Shown here in pieces: positions 12,445 through 24,220 of a stretch of 64,000 bases of DNA. Each line of letters opens with the position of its first letter. Position 1 is the first letter of the stretch. Source of the stretch: Opisthocomus hoazin (taxonomy: Eukaryota > Chordata > Aves > Opisthocomiformes > Opisthocomidae); contig NC_134429.1 of NCBI RefSeq assembly GCF_030867145.1, positions 19,453,115 through 19,517,114 of the forward strand, given 5' to 3'. A model generated the notes under the pieces. The model did not search any database and was not told where the DNA came from. It saw only the letters and a list, made by a program, of their open reading frames with translations. The position numbers were made by a program, and so were the translations under genes.

Positions 12445-12579
12445 GGCCACCGGGGTCGGTCCGCTGCTGGGGCTGCCGCGCCGAGGATGCCTGAGGGGGA
12501 GAAGCGCGCCCGGCCCCTGGCTCAGGACAGCGGCTTCCCGAGGGGCTGGCTGGGCTGTGTTCCCGCTCGGCTCTGTCAG
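12445..12579 (+). other. MIB2: MIB2 exon 1 (non-coding), 3' part and donor site
   Basis: The stretch ends CAG|GTACGT, a near-consensus splice donor with GT at 12,580-12,581. The 5' limit is unknown; 12,445 is only the base after an acceptor-like CCCCCAG, and the exon may start further upstream. It contains an ATG at 12,487 that opens a 31-codon frame to the donor. Joined to exon 2 at 28,528 this frame reaches TGA after two more codons, so it is a uORF and not an N-terminal extension of MIB2. Confidence 0.55.
12487..12579 (+). other. uORF1, first 31 codons in exon 1
   Basis: The ATG has A at -3 and C at +4. The frame is open to the exon 1 donor in phase 0. If spliced to 28,528 it continues GTG TGC TGA and stops at 28,536 (33 residues), two bases before the uORF2 ATG. 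Its existence depends on the transcription start lying upstream of 12,487 and on direct exon 1 to exon 2 splicing. Confidence 0.4.
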
Positions 12580-13699
12580 GTACGTGCCTGGTTTTTCCCT
12601 TTTTCTTCCTTGGGCTGGGCCGGGAATGGTCTGCTCCAAGCGGGCAGGCTTCTTTCTGCCGCGTTTGGCCAGGGCTGAGTCCGTAGCGGGGCACGTCTGT
12701 GTTGCTCCTGCTCCATTTCTGTTCCTTTCCTTCCGCCGGGGAGTGCCGGCTGCCCCGAGGGATGTGGCAACGCGTCCGGTTTCCCTGTTCTGCAGCAGGT
12801 ACTGCAGGTACGTCCTCGCTTGCTGAGGTGAGAGCTGAAACGCTGGCAGCGATTCCTACAGGGCGTTTTGTATCGCTGGAGAGTGTGCCGCATGCTGAGT
12901 AGAACTCGGAACCGAAGCACACGTGGCTGCTTCTCTCCTCTGTTTCTGTGGTGTTTGCGATCTTCCTGAAGTGAGAAAAGAGTTGTGAAAACAAGGGCCA
13001 AACTTAAACCTAGGGAAGATGGTACAGCTGCATTGGAAGCACTACGTGTGTGTTTTCCGATTTCTGTGCAGACACTCAGCTCCAGAGCTTACTTTCTAAA
13101 TGTAACAAATTCTGATTTCTCCGTCATTTAGAAACAAGTGAGCTCTGGCTCACCTTCGTGGAGGTCACTTGAGCTTAGCTTTACTGCTGAACCTTCTCTC
13201 TTTTTGGCGAAGAGCCTCATTACATCCTCTGCACTTCTCTGTTGTAGGAGGAGTTTATTGGCTCAAACAGGATACCATTCCTATTTCTCCTCTGTTTGAT
13301 AGCTCCTTGCTTTTCTAAAACTACTTCCTATGAAGAACAATGCAGTTGTTCACCTTTCTGTGCCCTTCCTCCATGCTTGATTACCTGTTGAATTTTGCGT
13401 CCATGGTTTCAGGATATAGATGAGTGAATTGTCAAGCAATGCAATTACTGTAAATAACCCACGTTACCCACATTGTTATGATTGGCATGATGTTGTGTGT
13501 CCTGTTGATAGCAGAAATCAGAAAGAGAAAGCGTCAGTAGACTTGGCAGAGCTAGAGAAGTTCTTGCCCTGTTCTAAGCTTTGCTTTCTGCTCTGAGCTA
13601 TCCGTGCCTAGGTTTGTGTCTGGGGTGGGTGATGGCTCCCTGCAGGGAGCTCCTCCTTAAGGCAGCTGGCTAACGGGGCAGTAGATGGGGTGTCAGGTG

Positions 13700-13765
13700 A
13701 CTCACACTGTAGTCCCAGCTCTGTCACTGATGTCTCTTCAGTACCTTACGCCCATTTTCCATACT
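13700..13765. repeat. Ancient repeat remnant in intron 1
   Basis: CCCAGCTCTGTCACTGATGT followed by CCCATTTTCCATACTGAT has the block order of MIR/L3-type old repeats. Weak. Confidence 0.3.
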
Positions 13766-15269
13766 GATCTTCTCCACGTCTGTGGTGGAAGGACAGGACT
13801 TCATTTAGGACTGGCAAGTGTGCCTGCAATATATTAACAAAGAGTTACCTAGTTGTCATTCAACAGCATCACCACCAATTCTGTTTTCTTGAATAATTAT
13901 TGTCTTTTCAGGCTTCAAAAAGTTAAATATGTTTCCCATCCCTTTCTCTTTGCACAGCGTACATCTCTGAGTCACTGACATGAGAAGAATCTTCATAATT
14001 GTATGATATTTGGGTTGGCTTAATTCTCTGCTTATTATGATCTTGCTGTGTAGCTTCTTGTGTTTTGGCATTTGTTTTGAATGCATGTTTGAAGCTTTGT
14101 GACTGTGAGAATCCTCTGTGAGATGAGCGTATAAAGAATCTGTTATTTTCCTGCTTTGGTCTGCAGTGGCCGATAATCCACTGCTGGGATTGTTTGGAAG
14201 AATCGGGAGACTCTGCACAGCCTCCTTCCTCTAAAACTTTGACAAATGTCGTGGAAGTTGCAACAACTGTGGAAATGCTACAAGTACGGTTGTTGCAGTT
14301 GTCTCCTTCCTTTTTTACTTGGACAGGGATATACTCACAGTTTTCTGGAGCTACCTTGACCAACAAGTGTGTGGCTACGTGACCACTGTGGGCTCTTCAG
14401 AGCTGTGGCAGTTACGTCTGGACAAGCTCATCTCTTGCCTTGCACTCGTGTAGCATTAGTATTGCTTGCCCGCAGAGACCGGTCTTGGTTGCCTGTGGTT
14501 TCGGTGTAGCTGAAGGCTTTCTCTGACTTGATAATTAAGCTCTCCTAGGTCATGTTGCCCCTGCCTGCCCGTTCCCATCAAATCTATTTGCTGTGCTCAT
14601 CATCTCTGATACAGAACTGCTCCCGGGCTCTGGCAGAGTTCGGGGTCATGCTGAATGTGACCATGCCGCTTGCGACAGTACTGGTCATGCCCTTTCGTTT
14701 TGAGTTGCTGTTTTCCAGGGATCCAGACACGGAATGCAAAGTCCTGTGAGCAGACTATCTGAGTCCTAGCTGTTTTTCAAGGATTCTGATTCATGGCTTA
14801 TCAAGGGGTTTTATGGATGGGCCAGGTGTTGTAATACAGCGTGCTCAGAGGGAAACCAGTGCACGTTTCAGTCTGCACTCACTAGAAGCTCTGAATGGAG
14901 ACAGATCATTGGATACCCTTCTGTCCTTAAGCAAAGGGTGAGAAAGTGGAGTCTCTTGTTTCTTGGGAGACTTACAGAATTGAAATATTTCTGCTCCCTC
15001 TGTAATGAGAGCTACAGTGGTGTTTGAAATTTCTGAGAATACGGGACAAGTCTTCAAGCATTTGAACTGGCTGTGTATGGAAAATGGCATCAGTAAAGTT
15101 ACGTGTGTGCTAGCAGGACAGTAAATGGCTTGATCTTAGACCTCGATCCACATTCCTTGACGTGACCCCCAGGAAAGCAAGGATGTGTGCTGGATCATGT
15201 CACCGCTGTGACTGGTATGGGCCAGGCTGTGGAGGCAAGAACTTGGAGCTAAGGTACGGGAGCTTTGCT

Positions 15270-15330
15270 CCTGGTTCTGCCACCAATTCCATATATAACT
15301 ATGGCTCCATTTCCCATCTACAAAGTGTTG
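15270..15330. repeat. Ancient repeat remnant in intron 1
   Basis: GGTTCTGCCACCAATTCC, then CTCCATTTCCCATCTACAAAG, resembles the CTCAGTTTCCCCATCTGTAAA block of MIR/L3-type repeats. Confidence 0.35.
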
Positions 15331-16270
15331 CGTTTTTTTTAAAGTACTCAGCTATCCAGAGCTGAAGGATAACATCTGTACTTCTGAAATGTACAAACCT
15401 GTAAGTGAATTTGTGTACGTGCTGACCCTCAAACCTTCTCTAAGTACCAGGGAGGAAAGCAACAGCAAACTATTCAATTTATTCTGCTCCTACGCAGCTG
15501 ATGTCTCTCTAGCCAAAGGCATGTCAGGCTAGATTAGACTTAAACCTTTTGATCTGCTTTCAGAGCACAGAAGGGCAAGTTCCAGGTTGAAAACTGGCAG
15601 GAGTGCCGTGTTGACCGTTCTGAAAGCCTGAAGGGGAATCTGAAGGTTGGTAGGGTGAGCTATCGAGGCTCATCAGAGGTTCCGCAGGTTTTATGCTCCA
15701 GCTTGCTCGATGCCAGAGCCTGAAGGAGCCACTTTTCATTTTGAAAAGTTGGAGGAAGTTGTTCCTAACTTGGATGATTTGTAATCCTATTGTATCACCA
15801 CTGCTGAGGGTGCCAGAGTCTGAACACCTATGAACGGCCGTATCGCAGAACCACAGTACCGTGTTTTACCAACCCCCAGTTCAATCGTACGTCTACCAGC
15901 AGGACTTCAGTGTTAATTCCTCTTGATTTTTTTACTCCTGCAGTAATGTTAGTCTTCTGATTTTTGAATGACTTGTGGGGAAACTTGCTGCCTTTCTGGA
16001 CAGGCAAGATCAGAGGATTATGAACTTTTAAGTGATTTAACCCAGATTTCCATGGTAGATAGGAGTTGGTAGCTGGTGTGGGAGAGATGTAGACCTGAGC
16101 TTTACCTAGGGCTCAACACCATCAGCTCTGGGCCAGATGGTCATGCCTCTGAGAAATATATTGGAGCAATGTCTAAGTAGGAGCACAGTTGAAATCTGCT
16201 GCCTAGACAGATTTCTCACTGCTGGAGTACGTTTCTGTGTGCTCCTCCTTTTCTAGGTAATTGAAAATAG

Positions 16271-16330
16271 GTCTGGAAGAGATTTTGATGAGGCCACCTA
16301 GTCTGTCCTTTTCCACAAGGCAAGATAAAC
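16271..16330 (-). repeat. Eroded CR1-like remnant in intron 1
   Basis: GAGGCCACCTAGTCTGTCC then CCACAAGGCAAG resembles the antisense CR1 block (GGCCATCTAGTCCA... CCACAAGGCAGG). Short and old. Confidence 0.45.
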
Positions 16331-19300
16331 TCCACAAGGATTTTCTGTGGAGGGTATGGGAAGGTTAAAATACCCTTCTCCCATTTCTTCTTTGTAAAGT
16401 GAAAAAGACCTTAATTCAATTTAGCAAATAATTGCATTTAAAAAAAACCAACCATCATCACCTGGTGGTTTTGTGTGTTTTTGGGCAGGGTGTGTGTATG
16501 TGTTTGTTTTTACTGTAATGCAATGTAAATTTAACTCTGAAATCTGCTACTGAGGAAAAAGTGGATTCATCTCAGCCCCAGCTACTGAGCTTTTCAAGGC
16601 TTGAGGCAGCAGTCTGCAAACTGTCAGGGCCAATTAAAGCAAATGGCTGGAGCTGTTTTTCTCCCTCCTGGGGAGAACACAGTTCATCAAAAGCCAGAAG
16701 GGAATTTCATCGGGCTCTTGAGCAATTATCTTGTGGGGTGTAATAAGAGAGACCCACTAGATGCTCAGTGTGAGCTTCCACTTATAATCATTCTTAATTC
16801 TCCAGTGAGCAGATGAGCACAGATCTCACTAATGTAAAGCCTGAAGTTTTTGTGTTCAGTAGAAGCTGGTAGAGGGAACTTGTTCTTTTGTAGGATTTGA
16901 CTGATGTTGACTTGTAAATCTGGATTTTGAACATCCCTGACCTGGCAAAAGATACTCCACCTTTCTGTGTCTTGTGGGTTAACCTTGGTAGGCAGCTGAG
17001 CACCGCAGAGCTGCTTGCTTGCTTTCACCCCAGTGGGACAGGGAAGAGACCTGGAAGGGTAAAATGAGAAAGCAGGACTTTGTCAGGTATAGCAGTTGCT
17101 TGGGAAGGGAAACACTGTCGCTCCAAACGTGTCCTCCTCCTATTTCTTTCCCCCAGCTGTTATTGCTGAACACGATGACATATCAGGTATCCCTTTGGTC
17201 AGTTGGGGTCAGCTGTCCTGGCTGTGTTTCCCCCCAAATTGTTGTGCACCCCAGCCTGCTTGCTGGCAGGACAGTGTGAGAAACTTCTAGAAAAGGTGCT
17301 GATACTGTGTAAGCACCCTTCAGCAACAGCTAAACCATCAGTGTGTTATCGACACTGTTTTGGTGACAAATCCAAAGCAGAGCACCACACGATCTATGTG
17401 AATACGATTAACTTTATCCCAGCCAAAACCCGTGCACTGTGGTACACCACAACTTCTGTTCTTGGGAGCCTGTGAGAGTTACTTATTTTTGCCTTATTGG
17501 TGGTGTTTCCCAAAGGTTGTGTTTGCATTTGTGTGTTTTAAAGCAAATATTGACCTACTGTGCAATCCAGTTTATTTCATGTGTTTAGTCCATTGGTTAG
17601 CACGGAGCTGATCCATTAAAAATACAGTGCTAGATCTTTGCTCCTGGTAGATTGTGGGGCTGATACTGTCACTTTCTCTTTAACTTACTTTGTTACTCGT
17701 CACTTACATCCCTTTTCGGTCCACAGAACTTGGTGACAAAACCAGTTTGCATTGAGGCTATGCAGATGAGCGCTTGGATTTTGAGGCAGGTTCACTTTTC
17801 TGTGTCTGTTGTCACAGGTGGGGTGAAGTGTGAGTAAAGGGAGGATTGGAGGTTCAGGGCCAACTCAGTTCTGATTTGATAGCTCTGGAAGACCACAAGC
17901 TCTTGTGTATGGCTTCACACCCAGCTGGAAGAAGTTCTCTCATTAGTGTATTTCTTGAGACTTCAGCCATATTGAAGCTGTGGTTTTTTGAATCCCATCT
18001 GTGAAGTAAGGAGAGGTGGATTCTATCAGAGACTTAAGCTGAGGTGGTTCTGAGTCTGAAAGTAGGCAGCACTTTTTGTCTGTTCAGCCTCATAGGTACA
18101 GAGGACTTCACAGCGTTCAGGTATAACAAGAAAGGACTCTCGGCCCCAGTGTTTGTGCTTAAACCCAAGAAATCTGAATTTTGTAACAAGGAAAATAGAT
18201 AACCCTGCGGGTTTTTTTTAAATCCCATCTCACCATTTGGAAGCATATCGGATGCTGACCTTCTTGGGGTGTGGAGCCAGTTTTTTCCTAGAGCATCCTC
18301 CTTACAGTCCAGATGATAGTCCAGCATATGCAAACTGTTAATCATAGAGGTTCTGCCTTTCCCCTAAGGGATGAGTGGTGGTGCCTGTGCATCTCATTTT
18401 CTTGTTTGCTATGATGCATTTTCTGCTTCTGGTGATGTCTTTTACAGTATGGAGACAGCATGGCCTTGAGACTGAGTCACTCCACTGGGATTACTGTAAT
18501 CTGGTGCTTCCGACTCGGCCGTGGACAGCCTCAGAAGAATCACTGAGTATTCCTCTGTGACCATTCCAAATGAGGATCTTGGCTTTTGTCCAGTTTTCTC
18601 TTGGGCTCTTCCTTAGCTAAGCAGAGCCCACCTTTGTGTTTCGTGCTGCAGCCAGCTCAGCTGGCTTTTGTGTCCACTGAAGCTGTTAGGTACTGCCATA
18701 CTCATACATAATGAACCCAAAAATGTAACATGTGTAACTTCTCTTCTTCCATCTTTAGGATCTATTCTGAGATTTTTTGCCATTTTTTAGGAAACCAGAA
18801 TGCTGGGGTCAAGCTTCTCAGAAGGGTTTGCACAAAGCTACTGTTACTGAATATGAATAAATCTGTGGACGCTTCTTTTAGGCCTGCATCCTTTAACAAG
18901 GTGAAAGAATAGATAGTAAGCCAGCATGATACCGACTGACAGTATCACTCCTACAACTTGAAAGGGAAGGCAGCATTCCCTTCTCACTGTAAGAACACGG
19001 TGCTAGAATACAATCAGTGTAAATTGAATGTAAAGTTCAGTTTAGGCAAAACAGATCAATGAGCTGGCATTTGTAAAGGACAAGTGTTGATTGTAGAGAT
19101 GAAAAGCACTCAGTGAGACTGTCGTGTAGTCCCTGGCTGGTTATTTTTAGCATTTCCCCACTCTGTGTCCCAATATTTCAGGATGTGTGCGTGCTCTTAT
19201 CCAGTGAAACTGAAATGAGGAGATATTAATCCCTGAGCAAAGGCATATTAATCACCTGCTTCATTCTGTTTATGTAATACAGTTAAATATACTTTGGGAG

Positions 19301-19558
19301 CAGGTGAGGTATGGGGCATGGAAATGGTTTAACCTCATGCAGGCTTTTTCTTGATTGATTGGTTCTAACAGCGGCAGCTGCTCCATTTCTAATTTTTTTT
19401 TCTGCTGAGAGTAATTTGTCAGTAGAATGGCTTCATTTATCTGCTATTGATGTTTAAGCCACAGAAACATCATCTGCTCTTCTCTCCCCCTCTGTGCCAG
19501 TGATGCCATTTTGCAAAATTTAGGCTAAACAGGAATCCTGACTGCACAAGGAAAAGAG

Positions 19559-20025
19559 AATCATAGAATGATTTGGATTGGAAGGGACCTTTAAAGGCCA
19601 TCTAGGACCTCCCTGCAGTGAGCAGGGACATCTTCAGCCAGATCAGGCTGCTCAGAGCCCCGTCCAACCTGGCTGTGAATGCTTCCAGGGGTGGGGCATC
19701 AACCACCTCTCCGGGCAACCTGTGTCAGGGCTTCACCACCCTCACTGTAAAATATTTCTTGCTTATACCCAGTCTAAATCTACCCTCTTTTAGTTTAAAG
19801 CCATTACCCCTTGCTCTGTTGTAACAGTCCCTCCTAAAACCTCTGTCCCTCTCTTTATTACAAGCCCCGTTTAAGTCCTGGCAGCTGCTCTAAGGTCTCC
19901 CCGCAGCCTTCTCCTCTCCAGGCAGGGCAGCCCCAGCTCTCCCAGCAGAGGGGTTGCAGCCCTTGGATCATTGCTGGGGCCTTCCCTGTCTCTGCTCCAA
20001 CAGCTCCAGCTCTGTCCTGTGCTGA
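19559..20025 (-). mobile_element. CR1 LINE fragment (3' end), antisense, in MIB2 intron 1
   Basis: It opens AATCATAGAATGATTTGG, the reverse of the CR1 3' tail, followed by the GGAAGGGACCT and TTGCTCTGTTGTAACAG-type blocks of the CR1 3'UTR. It is moderately diverged and 5'-truncated. The right edge is approximate. Confidence 0.9.
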
Positions 20026-23000
20026 AGCAAAGTGTCACTGAGACCTTGTGGCTTTGCAGTGGAATATTAAATGATTCACTTTAGTCGGTTCTGCAATTCC
20101 TTTTCGTGGGCTGAGGGGGAGAATTTCTCAGGTTTAGTCTAATTTCTAGTAGTTAAGTTTGTCACATAGTGGCTGAGATGGTGTCACTCTACTACCTGAG
20201 AAGATCTGCTAGTGCTGGGAACTAAGCATTTGTATCTTCTGGGCTGTCATTAGGCACTGTCGATTGGCAATGTGACTGGGCTCGCTGGCCACATTCGTGT
20301 TTAGCCACAGAAGATCAAGCTTTGGAAACTGCCTTCTCCAAAACAGAGAGTGGAGCCTTACTGGTCTCTTTGTCTCAGGGCTAAAGAAGACCTGATCTGA
20401 CTCTTTGTGTGAGCAAGGGCTGTGGAATGAGATTGGAAAACAATGAACAGCTGAACGGGCCCGACTGCATGTCTTTCCACATCAAGAAGCGGGACTTGTA
20501 CTAGTGCTGTGTTATGAGGTAGTGTTAAAGCCCAGTGTTTTGTTTGTGAATTAATAATTCATTGAAACAACTATTCTGAAAGCAAAAATTCTTTATAAAG
20601 AGATTAAAAATTGATATTAGCCCTTATACTAGAGTTATTTTTCTCGTTTGGTAGGGTTTTATGTATAAGTAGTAGCAGACACTGTTACCAGGGAACTTCT
20701 TGGAAGAGGTCTGCTAAGAAGACAGGGGTTTGTCCGAGCAGCGGAGAAGCTGGTTGAAAGTAGGAGGCTGCCTGAGTTGGGGAGTAGATGATGAACTTCA
20801 TTCTGAAGAAATGGGAGAGAATTAGAATATGTATTTCCATGGGAAGACTTTTGGGCCCAATACAAATGAACTGCGTAGAAAGCCAAAGTTCGGAGTCAAC
20901 AAGGAGAGAGGCTCGCAAGTGGCAGAGCTGGGCGCTGAGCTGGCGTGTACTGGAGCTGAGGTAATAAAAAGCTGGGGGATGGGCAAAAGTCTCCAGACAG
21001 GGCACCTGCTAGAAGCTGGTGACTGAGTGTGTGGAGCTCAGGTGGGAGCCGGGGAAGCCTCCTCGGGTTTGGGATTGCAAAGGCAGCGCAGCTGGGGCAC
21101 GCAGCCAGCTGGCAGCGGTCAGGGCTGGCCAAGCCTCACCTGCCAGCCGGGCGGGGACTAAAGCTGCCAGTCCAGGGGGTGAGTCGAGCAGAGTTATTTA
21201 CTGTGTGGTTTGCTGTGTTTCTGCTCTGCTTTTGTTTAATAGTGAGTAAGTTTGTGGGAATTGTGTGTATCCTTGAAAGAAATTACACCGCATCCTGCTA
21301 GTGAGAGCCGCGTGTGGGTGTCTGCTGCTCCGCTGCCCTGGCCCTGGGGTCTGACTGTTTGCTGAGGGGGAAGAAAAGTGATGGGTAAGTCTGAATTTGA
21401 GCTTGTTGGCATGAATACTAGCTTTGGTAATTAATTTAGCAGCTTTGAGCCTTGGTCAGAGGTGTTTAATCCTAGTTATTGTTTATTATTAAAGAATACA
21501 GAAGTATTTTTCTGGTTTGCAGGTAGGGAAACTGGAATAGGGAAGAATACTTAATTGTGTAGATAAGCATTTAGCTATTCAACTTGTGTTGGTGTTAGAA
21601 AAACCCTGCTTGTGTTAGGAAAGGGGGAAAACCCTGTCCAGCCCTATTTCTGTAGGGTGAATGCCTGTAGGAGTAGTGTAGCAAGCAGTACTGCTAAAAA
21701 CCAGCCACATAGCCACAGCACAAGTTCTTAAGCCACTACGAGCTGACTTAATTTAGCTGTTACACCTAGGTTGTTTGGATCTCTGTTGGTGTTCCTAGTG
21801 TGAGGACATACAAAGGTAAATCTTGAAACTTTGTGGTGGTAGTTGATCAATATAAATGTTTAATGGCTTGAGGTGACTTTTTTTAATGGCACTGTGTCCC
21901 TGAATTTCCCTTGGAAGCAAGCAGTTAAAGTGTGGTATGTGTCTGTGTGGTGAGGGCTTAAAATAAAATACCTGGAGTGACTAGGAACCATTTTGGCAGC
22001 TTAATAGTACGGCATGGGTGAAGAAACTGCTCCTGAGGGAGTCAGGTGCCTCTCTGCTGCCTCTTTTAGTTGGGAACAGATCCTTTTGACCCCTGACTTG
22101 AACTGCAGACCTCTGCTCTTGTGTAGAAGCCCACTGCAGTGAACAGCGAGGCTGGCAGGACCACCACCAGTGCCCTTTGGCGTCTTGTTGAACGGTCTCC
22201 TGACGGACGAGCGATGTAATTCTGATTGCTTGCTTGTGCTGCAGTGAAATTGTTCTGGATTTCTGCTGTTGCAGGCAGTGTTGGTGATGTGCTCTGTTCC
22301 AGGCTGCCTGTGCTAGATGTCTGTAAATGTTTTAAGAAGTTTGTCCAGTCTGCGCTGGGATCAAGGAAGGGTGAACCAAGTGACATTTGCCTTGACAGAG
22401 CTCGTTGGATTGTGGTTATTTTGCTGATGTCAAGAGAACAGTGTTGTTAGCACAGTGCCTTAACTCTGCTTGGTGTGTTCACCTCTTCCCTGAGCGAGAT
22501 GAGTTGAAGATCAAATACAGAAGCACAATTTCACTCATTGCTAATAAAATTCACAGCTGGAATGTCCCTGGCATCCCTTTGTTCTGCTCGTGAAGTCCTT
22601 AGCAGCACTGATGTAGTCAGCCCTGATCCAGAAGGATCACTGTCTGTTTTGGTGATCCCTGTAAATGTTTGCATTCCTTCCGTCTGCTTGCTGCCAGTTG
22701 CAACTGGTGATTGTTCTGGCGCTGTTATTTACACTCTGTTTTCCTAATCCTTCCCACGCTTTCTGCTGCTTTTCGATGGATGAATTTCCTCAACGTTAAC
22801 TTACTGTGCTGCTATTACTTCTTCTGCCTTCCCTGTTTCAAGAGAATAAAAGACTGTAGAGGTAGCTGAGATGTGAGCTAACTCCCAGTCTGCCACAAAT
22901 TAATTTAATAAACTCAAGCCTCTGTGTAGTTCTTCCTGTGCTGCTTATTCACTGTTTGTATGAGAGGGGAACTCGGGGTGGGAGCGGAGGGTCTCTGAAG

Positions 23001-24192
23001 ACAGGCTGTAAAACTCTTTAGATCTCTGCTGATTAAAATAAGCTTCTTTGCCCACCTCTGAGTTGTGCTGAGGATGCCCCAGCTTATTTCTCTTACTCAT
23101 CTCATCGTATACATGTGCAAAAGGTCACGTGGAAGCATGGGTTTATAGCTCCATAGGTCAGTGTGCACACAGTATGCACTGAACAAACAAATACTGAGTT
23201 TCGAGAGGCGTTGGTCTGCCTGTTGTTGTCAGGCAGAGGACAGAGCGTTTTCTCCTCTTAGTCCTGTTACGTATTTTCTGTCCCTGAATGGGAATTTATG
23301 GAGGAAATCTTGACTCCTGTGATGACTGCCTGGACCACCCAAGATTCGCCAGGGTGAAGATTTCACCCTCAGTTGGCAGCCCCTAGCACCGTTGCGTGGT
23401 TGTGTTTGTGTCAGGGGCCCAGCACTGCTCTTCGGAGCAGGCACATGGACGAGAGCCCTAAGGAGGGTGCAAAGCATCACTGCGAGGGGCTGGTGTGGGG
23501 CGGGTGCTGTGGCTGGCTGGGCAGGATTCATGGCTTTTAAAGCAGAAAAACCAGCGCTGCTCGCCAGGGCTGTTCTCCAGGGAGTCTGACCAGGAGGTGC
23601 CCGTCTGTGCAGGGAGAACACGGCTGCGGGGGACACGGTCTGGCCCAGGGTGACCGCCCGGGCTCTCGGGAGGGAGCATGGCCTTTGTCACAGCTCAGGG
23701 CTGTGCAAACAGGCTGGCCCCAGCAGCCGCTTTAGGGGCGATGGGGAGGAAGGCTTGGTCTCATCTGGGGGGAATCTTCCTCTGGCCTCTGCAGCCACGG
23801 GGCCCTGAGCGTCCCCCCAGTGCTTGGGACTCAGCAGGGCCGGGGCTCGGGCTGCGGTGGTCGCGGACAGGAGCTGCCAGCGGTTGGTGGCAGCAGGCCT
23901 GGTGCCCTGGCTTGGTTGGTCCTGGTCGGTGTCGGTGGTGGGAGCAGGGCTTCCCCTGCTCCAGCGCGCCTGGGCTGGGTGTGAAGGGTCCCGTGGCTCT
24001 GTTGGTTCCAGGGGTTTGTAGCCCGGGTGTGCTTTGTATTCCTTGGAAAACCACCTGAGAGCAAGAGGATGGAAGCAAGCAGGTGGCGTGAGCCCTTTGG
24101 TAGGGGTCGCATGCTGCAGATCTCCAGTTATTAGCCATCTAATATCCAAAATAACAGATTGTACCTGAGGAGGAGGAAGAGCCAAAGCAAAC

Positions 24193-24220
24193 ACCTTCCA
24201 ACCCAAACCATTCTATGAGT
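24193..24220 (+). repeat. Short CR1 3'-tail remnant in intron 1
   Basis: Reads ACCTTCCAACCCAAACC then ATTCTATGAG, the extreme 3' end of CR1. Nothing clearly CR1-like precedes it. Confidence 0.55.

Larger units (their letters stand above)
11520..12579 (+). promoter_or_regulatory. MIB2: CpG island, probable MIB2 promoter with non-coding exon 1
   Basis: This is the most GC- and CpG-rich stretch of the window. It contains GC boxes (GGGCGGGCGGGC near 12,139-12,151) and two ZNF143/Staf-like motifs, and has no obvious TATA box. It lies at the head of the only gene and ends in a strong donor, so I infer a dispersed CpG-island promoter. The start site cannot be read; somewhere in 12,050-12,450 is plausible. 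An internal 5'UTR intron is possible (donor-like GTGAGA at 12,181, acceptor-like CCCCCAG ending 12,444), but this is weak. Confidence 0.75.

Noticed and set aside
11873..12994. Longest open frame of the window (373 codons, minus strand)
   Set aside because: It lies in the CpG island, is made of Arg, Pro, Gly and Ala runs with no domain, and overlaps long frames on the other strand. Long GC-rich islands lack stops by chance.
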